Notes: generated by a model not told the origin, from the sequence alone. Positions 45,550 to 56,368 are shown, numbered from the stretch's first letter. The stretch is DNA of 64,000 nt from Folioceros fuciformis (GCA_049999805.1 JBNGIO010006345.1:1-64000), one strand, 5' to 3'. Program-made: numbers and translations.

Positions 45550-46894
45550 CACATGGCATCATCGAACCTACCATTCCTGAATGTCATCCGCAATGTAGAT
45601 ACTCTCTTCCAACGACAAAGTCCTCCAAGATGGACCCGAGCCCTCCAGCGGAACCTTGCCAAAAGGAGCTCAGAGAGAAAGAAACACGACGCGCACAGCG
45701 AACCCACGCTGTGGAATTCTGATCTCGCAGATGCCAGGCGATCGGGGATCCAATATGGCCTCCTAACTTTCACCGTCTCAAAGAAAAATCATCTTCCGGA
45801 CTTCGATAGTACATATTGGATGAGGAACTCAAACGTGTACGCGGGAAGTGAGATCCTGTTTCACATGTTGTCGCGCACCACTGAAACCGCGGCAATGGGC
45901 AATGCTCCTCTAGTACACTTTGACTTCTCATGCACAAGAAGAAGCATCGTTGAGTGCCAGGGCCTGCTTCTAGCAACATCCACCGTGCACACAGGTGCAG
46001 AATTCATCGTCTTCCGCCGACCAGTCACTCTGTATGAATGCATGGCCTTGCATTCTGCGCAGACGGACAAGCCTTGTATACGGACAGGTTGCATTGCACT
46101 GCGGATGGATGAGGGAGCTGGAGCCAGAAGCAAAGGAGCAAGCTGGAGCTAGAGCCTCCTCGAAGAATGAGGAACAGAACCTCAAGCAAGACGAGGTCAC
46201 ATACCAAGCCAGGGGAGATACGACGGCGATACCACGTCTGGCCATGGCACTAAGGGACGATGGTTAGAGACAAAAGTGTACGAGAAACACACAAAGACGG
46301 TCCCTTCCTCAGATTTACTGCACTTGATAGAAGTCGGATGAACGACACAGCAGAGAGACTCCTGGAGGAGTCAGCAGCAAAACCTTAAAAGGGAGGCCAC
46401 ATACCAGGCCAAGGCAACTACGGTAACGACACCGACCTAGGCCGGCGATGGCAAGAGAGCTGGTGGAGAGCGGGCAAAATGTGAGGAAAACACAAAACCG
46501 GTCCTTCCCTCAAATTTTTGCACCTGATAGAAGTCCGATACAATCACATCAACAATCAGCAGCGAAAGAATACATGTGCAGACATCTTCCGTCCGGCTTA
46601 GTAAGCGCATAGCACTAAGTTTTGTTTCAGCCTGAGAGGAAACTGGACATGGAGGACGTTGTGGAATAGCGGTGTCCTGATGGTGCCGGTGCAGTCTATC
46701 CTACGAAGGGTAACAGTCGATGAAGAACAGCCAGCTGCGCGCAACAATCGCAACTCCGCCGGGCCTGCGCAGCATCCGCCTCCCCCCGAGACCGAGCAAC
46801 AACCGTGAACCCCGTCCGCCAGGCCAGTACACACGATGACGCCTCCCGTGCTGCCGCTCACCGCAGCGCACAGAATGCTTGGTTTGACTTGGCT
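45550..46894. other. intergenic with a ~205-bp tandem duplication
   Basis: Holds the presumed promoter of the minus-strand PPR gene and the 3' UTR of the zinc-finger gene. Long frames here (45430-46152 plus, partly over the PPR gene) have no domain. The duplication at 46190-46575 is listed separately. Confidence 0.5.
46190..46575 (+). repeat. ~205-bp direct tandem duplication
   Basis: 46190-46385 and 46398-46575 share the same order of motifs: gtcacataccaagccagggg against gccacataccaggcc, then aaacacacaaagacggtccc against aaacacaaaaccggtcc, then gcacttgatagaagtcgga against gcacctgatagaagtccga. Divergence suggests an old duplication. Confidence 0.75.
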
Positions 46895-47215
46895 TCACTT
46901 CTTGAGGCTGCCGCGCACACCGGGCTTGGGCTTGTTGGCTAGGTCGGAGCCGGAGACCGAGCCGTGCAGATTGAGCAGCTTGTCCTCCTCGAAGGGGAGT
47001 TTAGGGTGCCTGGCCTCGTGGTGGATGAGCATGCTCTTGGAGTCCGGCGCCGTGGCCTTGCAGATAGGGCAGGCGAGCTTGGCGTGCCCTCCCTTGTCCG
47101 CGCCCTTGCGATCCTCCACTCCCGCTTTCCCCCCGCCACGGTTGGTGGTGGCAGCGTCCACTTTCGCCGCAATTTCCTTTGCCGTGTGCTTCTTGGGCTT
47201 GGCCTTGCCTGTCAT
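46895..47215 (-). CDS. small conserved C2H2-type zinc-finger protein
   Basis: A 106-aa protein starting MTGKAKPKKHTAKEIAAKVD, a highly conserved plant family of unknown function related to the small ZNF706/At-type zinc-binding proteins. A glycine-rich linker precedes one finger: CPIC, then twelve residues, then HHEARH (ligands near C49, C52, H65 and H70). It is followed by LPFEEDKLLNLH and the basic end KPKPGVRGSLKK. The start was chosen at 47215 because the family begins exactly there. The frame is open upstream to 47317 (MASSLEAVD...) but that extension looks like 5' leader. No intron is visible. It is probably nuclear or RNA-associated, but the sequence gives no direct evidence of role. 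Confidence 0.9.
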   Translation of the reverse strand: MTGKAKPKKHTAKEIAAKVDAATTNRGGGKAGVEDRKGADKGGHAKLACPICKATAPDSKSMLIHHEARHPKLPFEEDKLLNLHGSVSGSDLANKPKPGVRGSLKK

Positions 47216-48138
47216 GGTGCCGGCAGCAAGTGACACACGCTGGAATGGGGTTTGCAGCAAGGGCAGCGGGACCGATGACGATGGCGGCGCGTCTACAGCC
47301 TCGAGAGAGCTTGCCAAGCAATGTGCGCCCTCTCGACTCCACCACGGCGGCCGCGCCGGCCCAGTTATAGAGCGCCACCACCAAGCAGAGGCCCAGCCGG
47401 GGGACCAACGACTGATGAGACCCCACGCTCCAACAACTCCAAAATTTATAACAAAAACCCCTCCTACTTCGCCTACCTATCCAGCTGCTACTGTATGTCG
47501 GCACCGTCCCACATTTAGCAAACCTTTCTTGTTAAAGCCATCCCGGCCAATTTGTTTCGGGCCTTTGGCTCTCTTGGTTGTTCGTCCGTCCGGGGATTCT
47601 CTGTTGGAGTTAGATAAAAAAACTTTATCTCTTTTTTAACAATATATATATATATATATTTCATTTAATTTTATTTCCAATAAAGAATCATCATCCTTCC
47701 TTCCTTTCCGCCAGGCTCATTCCGTCCGTTCCGTTGCGACGGTTGGCCCCAGTTGTGCCATTTGGAGCGGCTCCACGGCGGTCGCTCCCGCGCTCACGCA
47801 GGGGCGGTTGAATCGTGAAGGGGGCATGCGTGCGTCGTCCCCGTGCCAGGCTTTGTGGGACACCAGTGTCGTTGCGATTTGTGCGCTTCGGTTAATTTTT
47901 TTTTCGTATGTTGGGCGTGCGCACGGATTTCTACCTTGGTTGTTGGACAGGTTCCTTCGACCGGCTGGCTCGCAATGTAGCACAAGCTTTGATCGTTGCA
48001 ACATGGCCTAAGCCTTCAATTTCACGAGCAAGGCACTCGCTCTCGAGAAGAGTGCCGTCTCCGGTGCATGGCCAACTGATAGCGAAAGAAATTGAGCCGC
48101 AAACTTATTAACTTGGCAGGCAGTGAGCGTGCTGTACA
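47216..48138. other. intergenic between divergent genes
   Basis: A bidirectional promoter region between the zinc-finger gene (-) and the vasohibin-like gene (+). It contains a (TA)n microsatellite at about 47643-47661. No gene is supported. Confidence 0.6.
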
Positions 48139-50531
48139 ATGGCTGCCGATCCGGCAGCTTGTGAGCCGTCTGGTCGTACAGTGAAACCTAGACTGCCTGA
48201 TCAGTTCTTTCATCTGCCGACTAAGGCACGCCTCAAGGCAGCGAGGCAGGTGATTCTAATCACTCGCTCAGGTGCTTGCGAGTTTTCTTGTTTGTCTTGC
48301 AACCAGGTCTGCATTTTCTTGTCCTACAATAGCACAAAAGGTTGGGCGAGGCAAGTGTACTGACGTTAGAAGGTGTTCTCGTTTGTTTCTCTAGTACCTT
48401 AAGTCATTTGAGTACAAGCAAACACCGGAGACGCACTTCAACAGCCACAAGCTGCGGCCATTGTCTCGCATTATGGACACAGCAAGAATGGTAAGCCAGT
48501 TTACATCCCTGTTGTCGTAACCGAGAGCTCTTGGTTTTTTTTTTTTGCTTAAGCTGTTACTTGAAAATGCTTCCTTTTTCTGCAGATTGTCTACAGCCCG
48601 CAGCCTATCAAGTGCGTCGAGGCCGTCTTTTTGGCGCTCTACCTCACAGTAAGTAGTGAATGTTCAGCCAAATTCAACTGTGAAAATCTTGTATTCAGAA
48701 AGAACGCCTCAAGTGTTGCTCCTGTCTCCCATAGTCTGCTGACTTCATCTTGCCAAAACCGAATGACTGACGTCTTTCTTTTGCTCTTCGAGATACAGAG
48801 ACATCACTGCACACATTGCAAGCTGGAACTTGCATCCACCTAATGAGCTTCCCCTGGGACGTTGCAGGCTGGGCTGACTGATGTTGACAGGATTCCTTTG
48901 TCGTTCAAGACGGAATGTGAAGGACAGGTATCTCACGCTTTTCCCTTCACCTTGGTAATTTTTCCTGTGTAGGGTGGACAAAACGTGGTCATTGACACGG
49001 TTTGAGGGCTCCTACTATTGAGCAGGTGCATCAGCACATTGTTCTCGTGTTGCGGCACGGTGGCAAGTATGGTGCTCTAGGGATCAGTCGCCGTCCTGAT
49101 CTGATGGACAAAGATTTGACTTTTGACAGGTGAGAATGGACGATAATTGATGGGATTATAGCTGGTGGTAAAGTCTTTACGACCCTTACTTGACACCCAG
49201 ATAGCCATTCAAGATCCTCATGTCGAGCACTACCATGTCAAGGTATTAGATGGAAAGGCATCATAGTGAGTGCCCACCCCATGAGCATTAAAGATGTTCA
49301 TCTGTTTCCTTGTGTGTGTTCAGTGCGGTGTGACACTTGCACACAGTTTCCGTTGCACTTTTGTGAATTGTCTCAAGTGCTACAAGGATGGTGCTCCCCT
49401 TCTGGTTGCAAGGAGGGTTGTACACTGTGTCCTGAGCTCGTTATTGGCGCGCGTGTGTGCAGCATGTCAAGCCTTATCAGGAACTATATCGAAGCCTATG
49501 CACAGTCTTCGCACAGTGTGCTGAAGGTTCGAGTTGGACTCCCAGTAAGTATCTACATTGAACAGTTAGCTGGTGGTCGTGCAGACTTCAGAGACGCAAA
49601 TAGTAAAGTTATCCTGGGCAGTTAAACATGTTTTGGAAGATGATGTCTGGATGGGCATTTTGTGGCAAGATTTGGACGACTCGTCTATGACTGACACCTT
49701 GCTTTGTTGTACCTAAAAGGTGGAGCATGACCTTCTATCACGAAACCATGTTTGTTGGCGCTCCATTTGCATTAACGTTGCTTGGATGTCTTGGGAGGAG
49801 GTGAGATCAGAAGTTGGCGATTAATTTTGCTGAAATGTGAGGATTCCAGTAGCTGACACGTTCTTGTGTCTTACTTTTGTGTGTGTTTAAAAGTGCTGTG
49901 AGGCATTGGTGAAGCATGAGCTGCAAGCGAAGCGTCTTTGGGACAAGTGAGACCTACTTTTTGATTCTGCATCAGTCCCACCTTATTGCATCATTCTGTT
50001 ACGTCAGATGGAAGTGACCATCGACTTACCTTTCTGCCCGCGTGACCTTGCTATAGGTGGTTGTTGGAAGGCAAAGGAGGCGATCCAAAAAGGATAATCA
50101 AAGCCAAAAAAGCACCTCTGGATACCAATGCGCAGATGCTGAAGAGAAAGACCACGGTGCCTGACTTCCTGGATACAGCATTGAGGCTGGCTTGTTCTGA
50201 GCATTCTCCCAGACTGAGACTTCAGAGCCCAGCTTTGGAGCCTTTCCAGGACAACACAGCAGAAAACTCGGATGGAGATATGAATGTGGTTGACAGTGAC
50301 CAGCCGCAGGTAACATTCACAGAAATCAGGTCAGCACCCACGTTAACGACATTCAGGTTTGGCGTGAAAAGCAGGAGAATAATTAGCTCAGGCTGCAGGA
50401 TGCCCCTCATCATGGCAGCAAAACCCATCAAATTCCATTTCAGGAAGCCTCCTTGCAGTATGGGATTGCTTGAGGGGAGGCCTATTCGAAGGGTTAGGCA
50501 ATTTGGCTACAGAGTCCCGTATCTTGGGTGA
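48139..50531 (+). CDS. vasohibin-like tubulin tyrosine carboxypeptidase
   Basis: Homologue of vasohibin, the transglutaminase-like cysteine protease that removes the C-terminal tyrosine of alpha-tubulin. Nine exons (48139-48249, 48395-48490, 48586-48648, 48868-48927, 49026-49129, 49472-49544, 49720-49800, 49894-49946, 50057-50531) sum to 1116 nt (371 aa), all phases consistent. The catalytic Cys lies in QPIKCVEAVFLALYLT (C79), His in HQHIVLVLRHGGKYGALG (H114) and Ser in ISRRPDLM (S131). The 35- and 17-residue spacings equal those of human VASH1 (169, 204, 221). RIPLSFKTECEG and LIRNYIEAYAQSSHSVLKV also align. The C-terminal ~150 residues are basic and unlike animal forms. An animal vasohibin needs the partner SVBP; no such gene is visible nearby. 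Family membership is strong; activity is inferred. Confidence 0.92.
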
Positions 50532-51829
50532 CTCTGTTGCTGAGCACCTCACTTGAAGCATGGCCACTGTAGAGCAGCCTCTGATATTACTTCCGAGTTG
50601 TGACCAAAGTTGCTTTTGTTTCTCTCAAAGATTCAAGGGTTGTGGCTGGGTGACGCTTCTGATGGGGAAACCGGTTGAATCTCTGAGCAACTGACACAGA
50701 GGATGGGTAATCCTTCTCGTACAACGGTGAGGTTAGTATCCACTGCTTGCTGATAATGGGCAACCGACCGGTAAGGTTGCTCTAAAGTCTCCGATGAACT
50801 TTTCTGCATTAACCTCATCCTGCCAGTTCAATTCTAGCTCCTTCTGCTTGGCACAAAGCTTTCTCGAAATGCAGGGTCACAAGTCTCCCGAGATGGCCCC
50901 CTTTCTCGCCGTGACCTGTCAGTCCCGAGTGGTTAGTGTGTATGGATCTTGCGACGAATCAAAACCAGTGGTGTTCTTGAACTTCCCTCTCCAATCCATT
51001 TGACTCTGCCAATCTGAAAGTTGAACATAGCAGTAAAGATTACCGTGAGATGTTGTGTCGGCCTCGCTTGAGTTTCCAACTCAGTCGACTGGTGAGTCCT
51101 ATCCAACTTGTCCAGGTCCGTCCAATAGATGTGTGATGCGGCATCCTTCTTGTCCAGTTTTCACGGAGGTTGGTGCGTAGCGTAGGAAGGTATGCAGGAA
51201 GAGAATCATACGCCTCAAAAGAATTTCGGGAGTCCAGTCCACACTCCGTAAATGGAAAAACGGATGAGACCCCAGCCGGCATACTTTTTAACAAAACAAG
51301 ATCATGGTAACCAACAACATCATAGTGGTAAGCACTCGAAATCTCGAGTTTCGCTAGTATATCCCTTCTTGCCGAAAGTCATTTCTTTTGTTTCTTTTGT
51401 TTTTAGAATGTCATATCATTGACCCAAAATTGAATTCATCACTTATCGACTACAACTCATTACTCACCCATTACGCTATGCTCAAATGGCTTAATCTAAA
51501 TGGACACATCTTTATAAGACCCTGCTGCCACCTAGTACAATTTTTGTTCTCATGTACCTCCTTGGTGTATTGTTTTCCATGTTGTAAAGTTATAAATAAT
51601 ATTTTCTTATTTTACTCCACTGTGCTTTGTCAACTCCATAAGTGGGCAAGCAAGCTATTGCTTCAAGTTGTCCTTCTCATGTTTTGACATGTTCTACTTT
51701 TCCTCATGTGCTATTCTTAACACCACCAATTTTTGTACCTTGAAGACTTTGGTTACTTTTGTCATAAATTACTAATAAATATATTAATAAGAAATTTCAA
51801 AAAAGAAGACAGTTAGGGCTAAATACTTT

Positions 51830-51876
51830 ATAGTCTAGAATTGCAAGCCATTGCTCCACCACTAAGGAATCCCTCC
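51830..51876 (-). pseudogene. tRNA-Cys-like 5' half, decayed
   Basis: The minus strand reads ggagggattccttagtggtg then gagcaatggcttgcaattcta. This aligns with the 5' half of the tRNA-Cys at 52157-52227 (acceptor strand, D-arm/A-box and GCA anticodon loop). The 3' half is not recognisable, so it is a degenerate copy or part of a tRNA-derived repeat. Confidence 0.55.
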
Positions 51877-51965
51877 TTCTCTCTTTTACTATTTCATGAG
51901 ATGACATATGTTATAACTTGAAACAGACAAAAAAAAAAGAAAAAGAAGTCTTTCACTTATTTACG

Positions 51966-52079
51966 ATGTGATATATTCTACAACCTTTAAACAAAAAAAC
52001 TAAAGCGAAATAAAATTATCATGACGTGATATATTCTACAACCTTTAAAAAAAAAAAAAGCGGAATAAAATTATCATGG
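51966..52079 (+). repeat. ~58-bp tandem duplication
   Basis: Two adjacent copies of a segment with gatatattctacaaccttta, an A-run, and ataaaattatcatg. They lie between the decayed tRNA-like copy and the intact tRNA-Cys. Confidence 0.85.
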
Positions 52080-52156
52080 CTCCCATCACGTAGGGTTATC
52101 CATTATGGTTTTGGAAGAGCAAAACCGAGTTTTATAATCCTAACATTGGATGTGAA

Positions 52157-52227
52157 GGAGGCAACCAGGATTGAACTGATGACCTATCGGACTGCAGCCG
52201 ATTGCTCTACCACTGAGCTATACCTCC
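52157..52227 (-). tRNA. tRNA-Cys (GCA)
   Basis: The minus strand folds as a cloverleaf of 71 nt. The acceptor is GGAGGTA paired with TGCCTCC (one G-U). The D-arm has the A-box TAGCTCAGTGGTAGAGCA. The anticodon stem ATCGG/CCGAT carries loop CTGCAGT, hence anticodon GCA (Cys). The T-arm is ATCAG-TTCAATC-CTGGT. The A-box is canonical; the T-loop has TTCAATC instead of TTCGAATC, slightly off the B-box consensus. No intron and no encoded CCA. It may be functional or the head of a tRNA-derived SINE. It lies 150 bp beyond the 3' end of a minus-strand PPR gene. Confidence 0.8.
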
Positions 52228-52380
52228 ATGTGCTGCAAAACGTTGCGTACAAAATTAACTTTATACTAGTTTTCAAGGATATTATGGAACCGGCTCCACA
52301 GACAACGGGAACAGACATATAAGTGATGACGTGCAAGACACAATTCCGGTTTGTTATGTTCGATGCATTTCACAGCTGGA

Positions 52381-55053
52381 TCAATGCCGATCACCGCATG
52401 AACAAGAACCATCCAGGAAACGGTGAACTCGGTGAGCATCCCTAACCACGATCTCTCGCTTTTCAAGCCGTGATAAGATCTTGGTGCTACTATGGCAGTC
52501 AATACACATGCGCAGGTTCTTGGTGACCACCAAAGTGGTGCCATGTTGGATGTTGAGCAGCCCGTAAGCCAACGCCAGTTTCTCTGCATGCCCACACAAG
52601 GCATCTTCCTTCTGCTGCTCAGGCACTCGTTTCAGGACCAATTCTGTTCGTGGTACATGCCCACCTTCCTCCTGTAACCTCAGGCTCACACTCTTCACCT
52701 TTGATGAGATGTCAGATCTTTCTTCCCCTACGGTGAATTCATGCACTTTCTTCTGCACTTCTATGCACGCCTTTGCAGGCTTCTTCCAAGCACCTGCAGT
52801 CCGTCTCAGGCTTTCGATTTCATCTGCATCCTTCCACCTGCCTGCATTGGCGTAGATATTGCCCAGGAGAACGTATGCAGTTGCATTTTGAGGTTCCGAT
52901 CTCACCAGCATGTTGAAACATCGCCGTCCACGTTCTACATCACCGTAGCCTTTACACGCACTCAGCAAACAAGTCCAGCCAACCGTGTCCTTCTCGAATG
53001 GCATCCTCCGGAGGAAATCTTCTGCCTCGTCAAGATGGCCTGACCTCCCGAGAATATCGACAATGCAACTGTAGTGATAGTCGGTGGGCACGATGCCGTG
53101 CTCGTCCACCATTGCTTTGTAATACTTCAAGCCCTCATCCACCAGGCCTGCATGACTGCACGCCACGAGAAGGCAGGTGAAGGTTGTCTCATCTGGCTCA
53201 ATACCTTCCTCACACATGTCGTGGAAACACTGTATTGCCATCTCACCATCGCAGTGCTCAGCATAGCCTTTGATCATGGCGGTCCATGACACACGACTTC
53301 TGACTGGCAACCTGTCAAAAACTCCACGGGCATCCTCCAGGCTCCCACATTTTGCATACATGTCCACCAACGAGCTGCCAATAAACAAGTCGCCTTCCAG
53401 CCGTTGCTTCTTGATAAGGGAATGAAGCTCCCTTCCCTGATGGAGAGCTCCAACACTAGCACAAGCTTGGACAAGGCACGAGAGGGTCACAGAATCCAGT
53501 GGAGCCATGTCTTCCAGCTGCATACTGGCATAAAGAGCAAGAGCTTCCTTTCCACGTTCGTTGTGAGCATATCCTGACAGCATGCTTGTCCATGATACCA
53601 CATCCCTTACAACTAACCTGTCAAACACACTGCGAGCGTCGTCCACTCTTCCACATTTTGCATACATGTCCACCAGGCAGTTACATAGGACTAAATCACC
53701 CTCCCAACCTCGTTGCTTCATCTGCTCATGAAGCTGCTTCCCCTGCTCCAGATCTCTCACACTGGCACATACTTGAAGCAGGCACACGAATGTGCCATGG
53801 CTCGCTGCAATGCGACCCTCCTGCTGCATACGCGCGTACAGAGCCAGGGCTTCCCGACCTTGCCCTTGCTGTCCATATCCTCCCATCATAGCGTTCCATG
53901 TCACAACATCTCTCACAGGCTGCAATTTGTTGAACACACCCAGTGCATCCTTCAAGCTCCCACACTTTGCGTACATGCTCACCAGACAGTTGCCAACCTG
54001 CGGATCAGTTTCAAAGCCTCTTTCGCGAACGTGCGCATGAATGCGCCTCCCCTGCTGCAGGTCCCCCACACTAGCACACGCTTGAAGCAGGCAAACAAAT
54101 GTGACACGGTTGCCTGGAGTCATACCTTCCTCTTGCATGCGCTCATACAGAGCCAAGGCATGTTGGCCACGCCCCTGCTGCGTGTACCCTGCTATCATGG
54201 CAGTCCATGTCACCACATCCCTTGTTGGCAGATGATCAAACACTATGCGAGCCTCCTCTAAGCTCCCACACTTTGCATACATGCTGACCAGGCTGTTCCC
54301 AACGAACAAATTGTCCTTCATCGGACTCTCCAAAACGTCAGCATGGATTTCTTTGCCTCCAGCTACGTCCCCTGCACTGGCACAAGCCTTGAGGACAGCC
54401 ACAAATATGTGGCCATCCGGCTTCAAAGACGAGGACTCTCGCATCTGTCGGTACAGACCTAAGGCCTCCACGGCCTCTCCATGCCGAGCATGTGCCAGTA
54501 TAATGCTGGCCCAGAGATGGGCATCCGGCTCGGCCACTTTGGCAAACACGTGAACCGCATCCTGCACCTTCCCATGAGCGGCGTACATAGTGACGAAATG
54601 GGTGGCCAAGAATGCATTCGACTCAAACCCACTACTCAGAGCAGCAGCATGAACTCGCCTTCCCATAGCCAGATCCTTGCGTGCTATGCACTTCTTGAGA
54701 ACGCAGTACAAGATCTCCTTCCTTTTAGTATGACTGTAACGTCCTCCCTGCTGCAGTAAAAGGTCCAGGGCTTCCACTGCCTCACCCAGCTCTCCTTCAC
54801 AACAGCGTTTCTCCAACTCTTCAGCAACCATGTTCCTGGTATCCGCCCAACTACGCTTTTTCTTGAGTTGGATGTCAGCCCGCAGCCCCAGCCCCTCCAT
54901 GTATGCATTGTGCCTGAAGTCCGGATGCCCGAGTGCCTTCTTGTTCCCCCTGTTGCTCTCTCCAGAAAGAGCCCAAAGGCTTCCATCCACCAAATAACTT
55001 TTCTGCAGAGCCCAAGCCCTTCCATCCACCGAGAAACCTGGCCCGACGAGCAT
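52381..55053 (-). CDS. PLS-class PPR protein with DYW:KP domain, terminus GDRH
   Basis: Intronless 890-aa editing factor, a close paralogue of the gene at 43012-45549. Shared features are the leader block with HPDFRH, the phrase EGELGEAVEALDLLLQQG (EGELGEVVDALELLVQEG in the other) and identical domain order. About six PLS triplets follow (NLFVGNSLVSMYAKCGS, DVVTWTAMIAGYTQQGRG, DLVLCNCLVDMYAKCGR), then E1/E2 (GWTCLLSACKGYGD, ATAYVLLGNIYANAGRW). WKKPAKACIEV carries the KPAxA signature, identical over KPAKACIE to the paralogue. The zinc site is HAEKLALAYG with CIDCH, and the end is CSCGDRH. The start is the first ATG (55053); the open frame before it begins at a TTG. The N-terminus (MLVGPGFSVDGRAWALQKS) is mildly amphipathic and compatible with organelle import. 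Confidence 0.94.
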   Translation of the reverse strand: MLVGPGFSVDGRAWALQKSYLVDGSLWALSGESNRGNKKALGHPDFRHNAYMEGLGLRADIQLKKKRSWADTRNMVAEELEKRCCEGELGEAVEALDLLLQQGGRYSHTKRKEILYCVLKKCIARKDLAMGRRVHAAALSSGFESNAFLATHFVTMYAAHGKVQDAVHVFAKVAEPDAHLWASIILAHARHGEAVEALGLYRQMRESSSLKPDGHIFVAVLKACASAGDVAGGKEIHADVLESPMKDNLFVGNSLVSMYAKCGSLEEARIVFDHLPTRDVVTWTAMIAGYTQQGRGQHALALYERMQEEGMTPGNRVTFVCLLQACASVGDLQQGRRIHAHVRERGFETDPQVGNCLVSMYAKCGSLKDALGVFNKLQPVRDVVTWNAMMGGYGQQGQGREALALYARMQQEGRIAASHGTFVCLLQVCASVRDLEQGKQLHEQMKQRGWEGDLVLCNCLVDMYAKCGRVDDARSVFDRLVVRDVVSWTSMLSGYAHNERGKEALALYASMQLEDMAPLDSVTLSCLVQACASVGALHQGRELHSLIKKQRLEGDLFIGSSLVDMYAKCGSLEDARGVFDRLPVRSRVSWTAMIKGYAEHCDGEMAIQCFHDMCEEGIEPDETTFTCLLVACSHAGLVDEGLKYYKAMVDEHGIVPTDYHYSCIVDILGRSGHLDEAEDFLRRMPFEKDTVGWTCLLSACKGYGDVERGRRCFNMLVRSEPQNATAYVLLGNIYANAGRWKDADEIESLRRTAGAWKKPAKACIEVQKKVHEFTVGEERSDISSKVKSVSLRLQEEGGHVPRTELVLKRVPEQQKEDALCGHAEKLALAYGLLNIQHGTTLVVTKNLRMCIDCHSSTKILSRLEKREIVVRDAHRVHRFLDGSCSCGDRH

Positions 55054-56368
55054 GGCTTCACAATAAGCACTGCTGCTGCTGGATGACAAGAATGCGTGAA
55101 GCCGGAATTCCTATGCGCCTAGGGGTAGCGGCTATTCCCATTTCCGTCGTACAGCATGCTCATTTTCCTTGACAGATCTCTCAGGTTGACAGACATCTTG
55201 GCAGTTGAGATACTCCCACTGGCTCGCTGCCCCTCCGACATCCAGAACCTGGGCGCAAGCTGTACTTCGTTGTGTGGAGATCTGCATTTGAGCCAGGCAA
55301 ACAGCTTAGCCGAAGCTGTCATGGTGGGTACCCAACAAAATGGTGGCTTGACAGGGATTGTAGTAAGATCTTAGACTTGCCCAACGTCATTGGAAAGTTG
55401 GACGCCATCGAGCCGCCAGCTCGCCAAAGGGAACGTCTGGCCCTGGACCACATCTCCAAGGCGGCTCCGGTGGATGTTCAGCTAGCTGCTTTAGATATGG
55501 ATATGAAATCCATATGGGTAGTTGTGTCTCCACATCCACTCTCGCCACTTTACTGACGATGTCTGCAAAATGCAACATCCTGACCGTCACCCGCATGGAG
55601 ACTGCGAAGAACATCCCTTTCACCCGCAGCATGAGGAAGGATAGCATCCAGGTACATTGACAAAAAAATTCTTGATGTATTGTTGTACATGCAGGCCTGG
55701 TTACTGAGTAAGGAAGGATCTTCAGTGTACGCAGACGTGTGTTTTAGTCCACCTGAATGAACTTTCCAACCTATGCTCCCTTCTACGTCTACACTCGACT
55801 GTGATCACAAATTGGAATTGCGGTCTAGTCACGGAGTTGCTGCATCTAGCGTCACGGTCCTTGCTGCTGTGCCCCTAGAAGTCTAGCTGCTTCAGAGTTT
55901 GATTGAATCTCAAGAGGGAGAATGCAGTGGAGTTGGGATTCCCTCTTGCACGACTCCAGGTCGTGCTTGACCTGCAAATCATCGCACTTGCCTTTGATTC
56001 ACCCAAAGCAACAGGGCCTCCGGAGAATGTTGTTCAGAACCTCTTCGAAAGGGTGGGAGCCAGGGAACCTTGTGGGGCCAGCACGTTTGACAGCAAACTC
56101 TTGCCACATGCAGCGGAGGAGGAGAGCCCGCTTCCCTGACGTCCGGCTGGTAAGCAGTCCGGATAGGTCAGACTGTTACGTTAGAGGCCGTTGAATGACA
56201 TCTTCTAACCAAAGCAGGCAGCTGCGGATGATTCTGGTGCTGACAGGCCTTGTCTTGTCCATGCACCTCCACACTACCTGCATGTCCGAATGGTGTCGTC
56301 ACACACAGTACCGGGGCATTCTCCCGCAGTGTGTTGCTGGACTCATCTTCCGACAGCGGTCCTGAAGG
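55054..56368. other. divergent promoter region with unrecognised coding-like stretch
   Basis: 1.3 kb between two head-to-head PPR genes. A plus-strand stretch at about 55160-55560 has gene-like codons (for example ILDLPNVIGKLDAIEPPARQ and APVDVQLAALDMDMKSIW) bounded by plausible splice sites. I could not assemble it into a full gene or name a family. It may be a relic or a short unknown gene. The rest shows nothing clear. Confidence 0.4.

Larger units (their letters stand above)
50532..52156. other. intergenic, AT-rich downstream half
   Basis: Includes the 3' UTR of the vasohibin-like gene. Frames at 51040-51294 (-) and 51388-51687 (+) have no recognisable domain. From about 51700 the sequence is AT-rich with tandem repeats and tRNA-like sequence. 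Confidence 0.55.

Noticed and set aside
49266-49471. Coding frame upstream of vasohibin exon 6
   Set aside because: The frame is open, but alignment to the vasohibin family and the splice phases place 49130-49471 in an intron.
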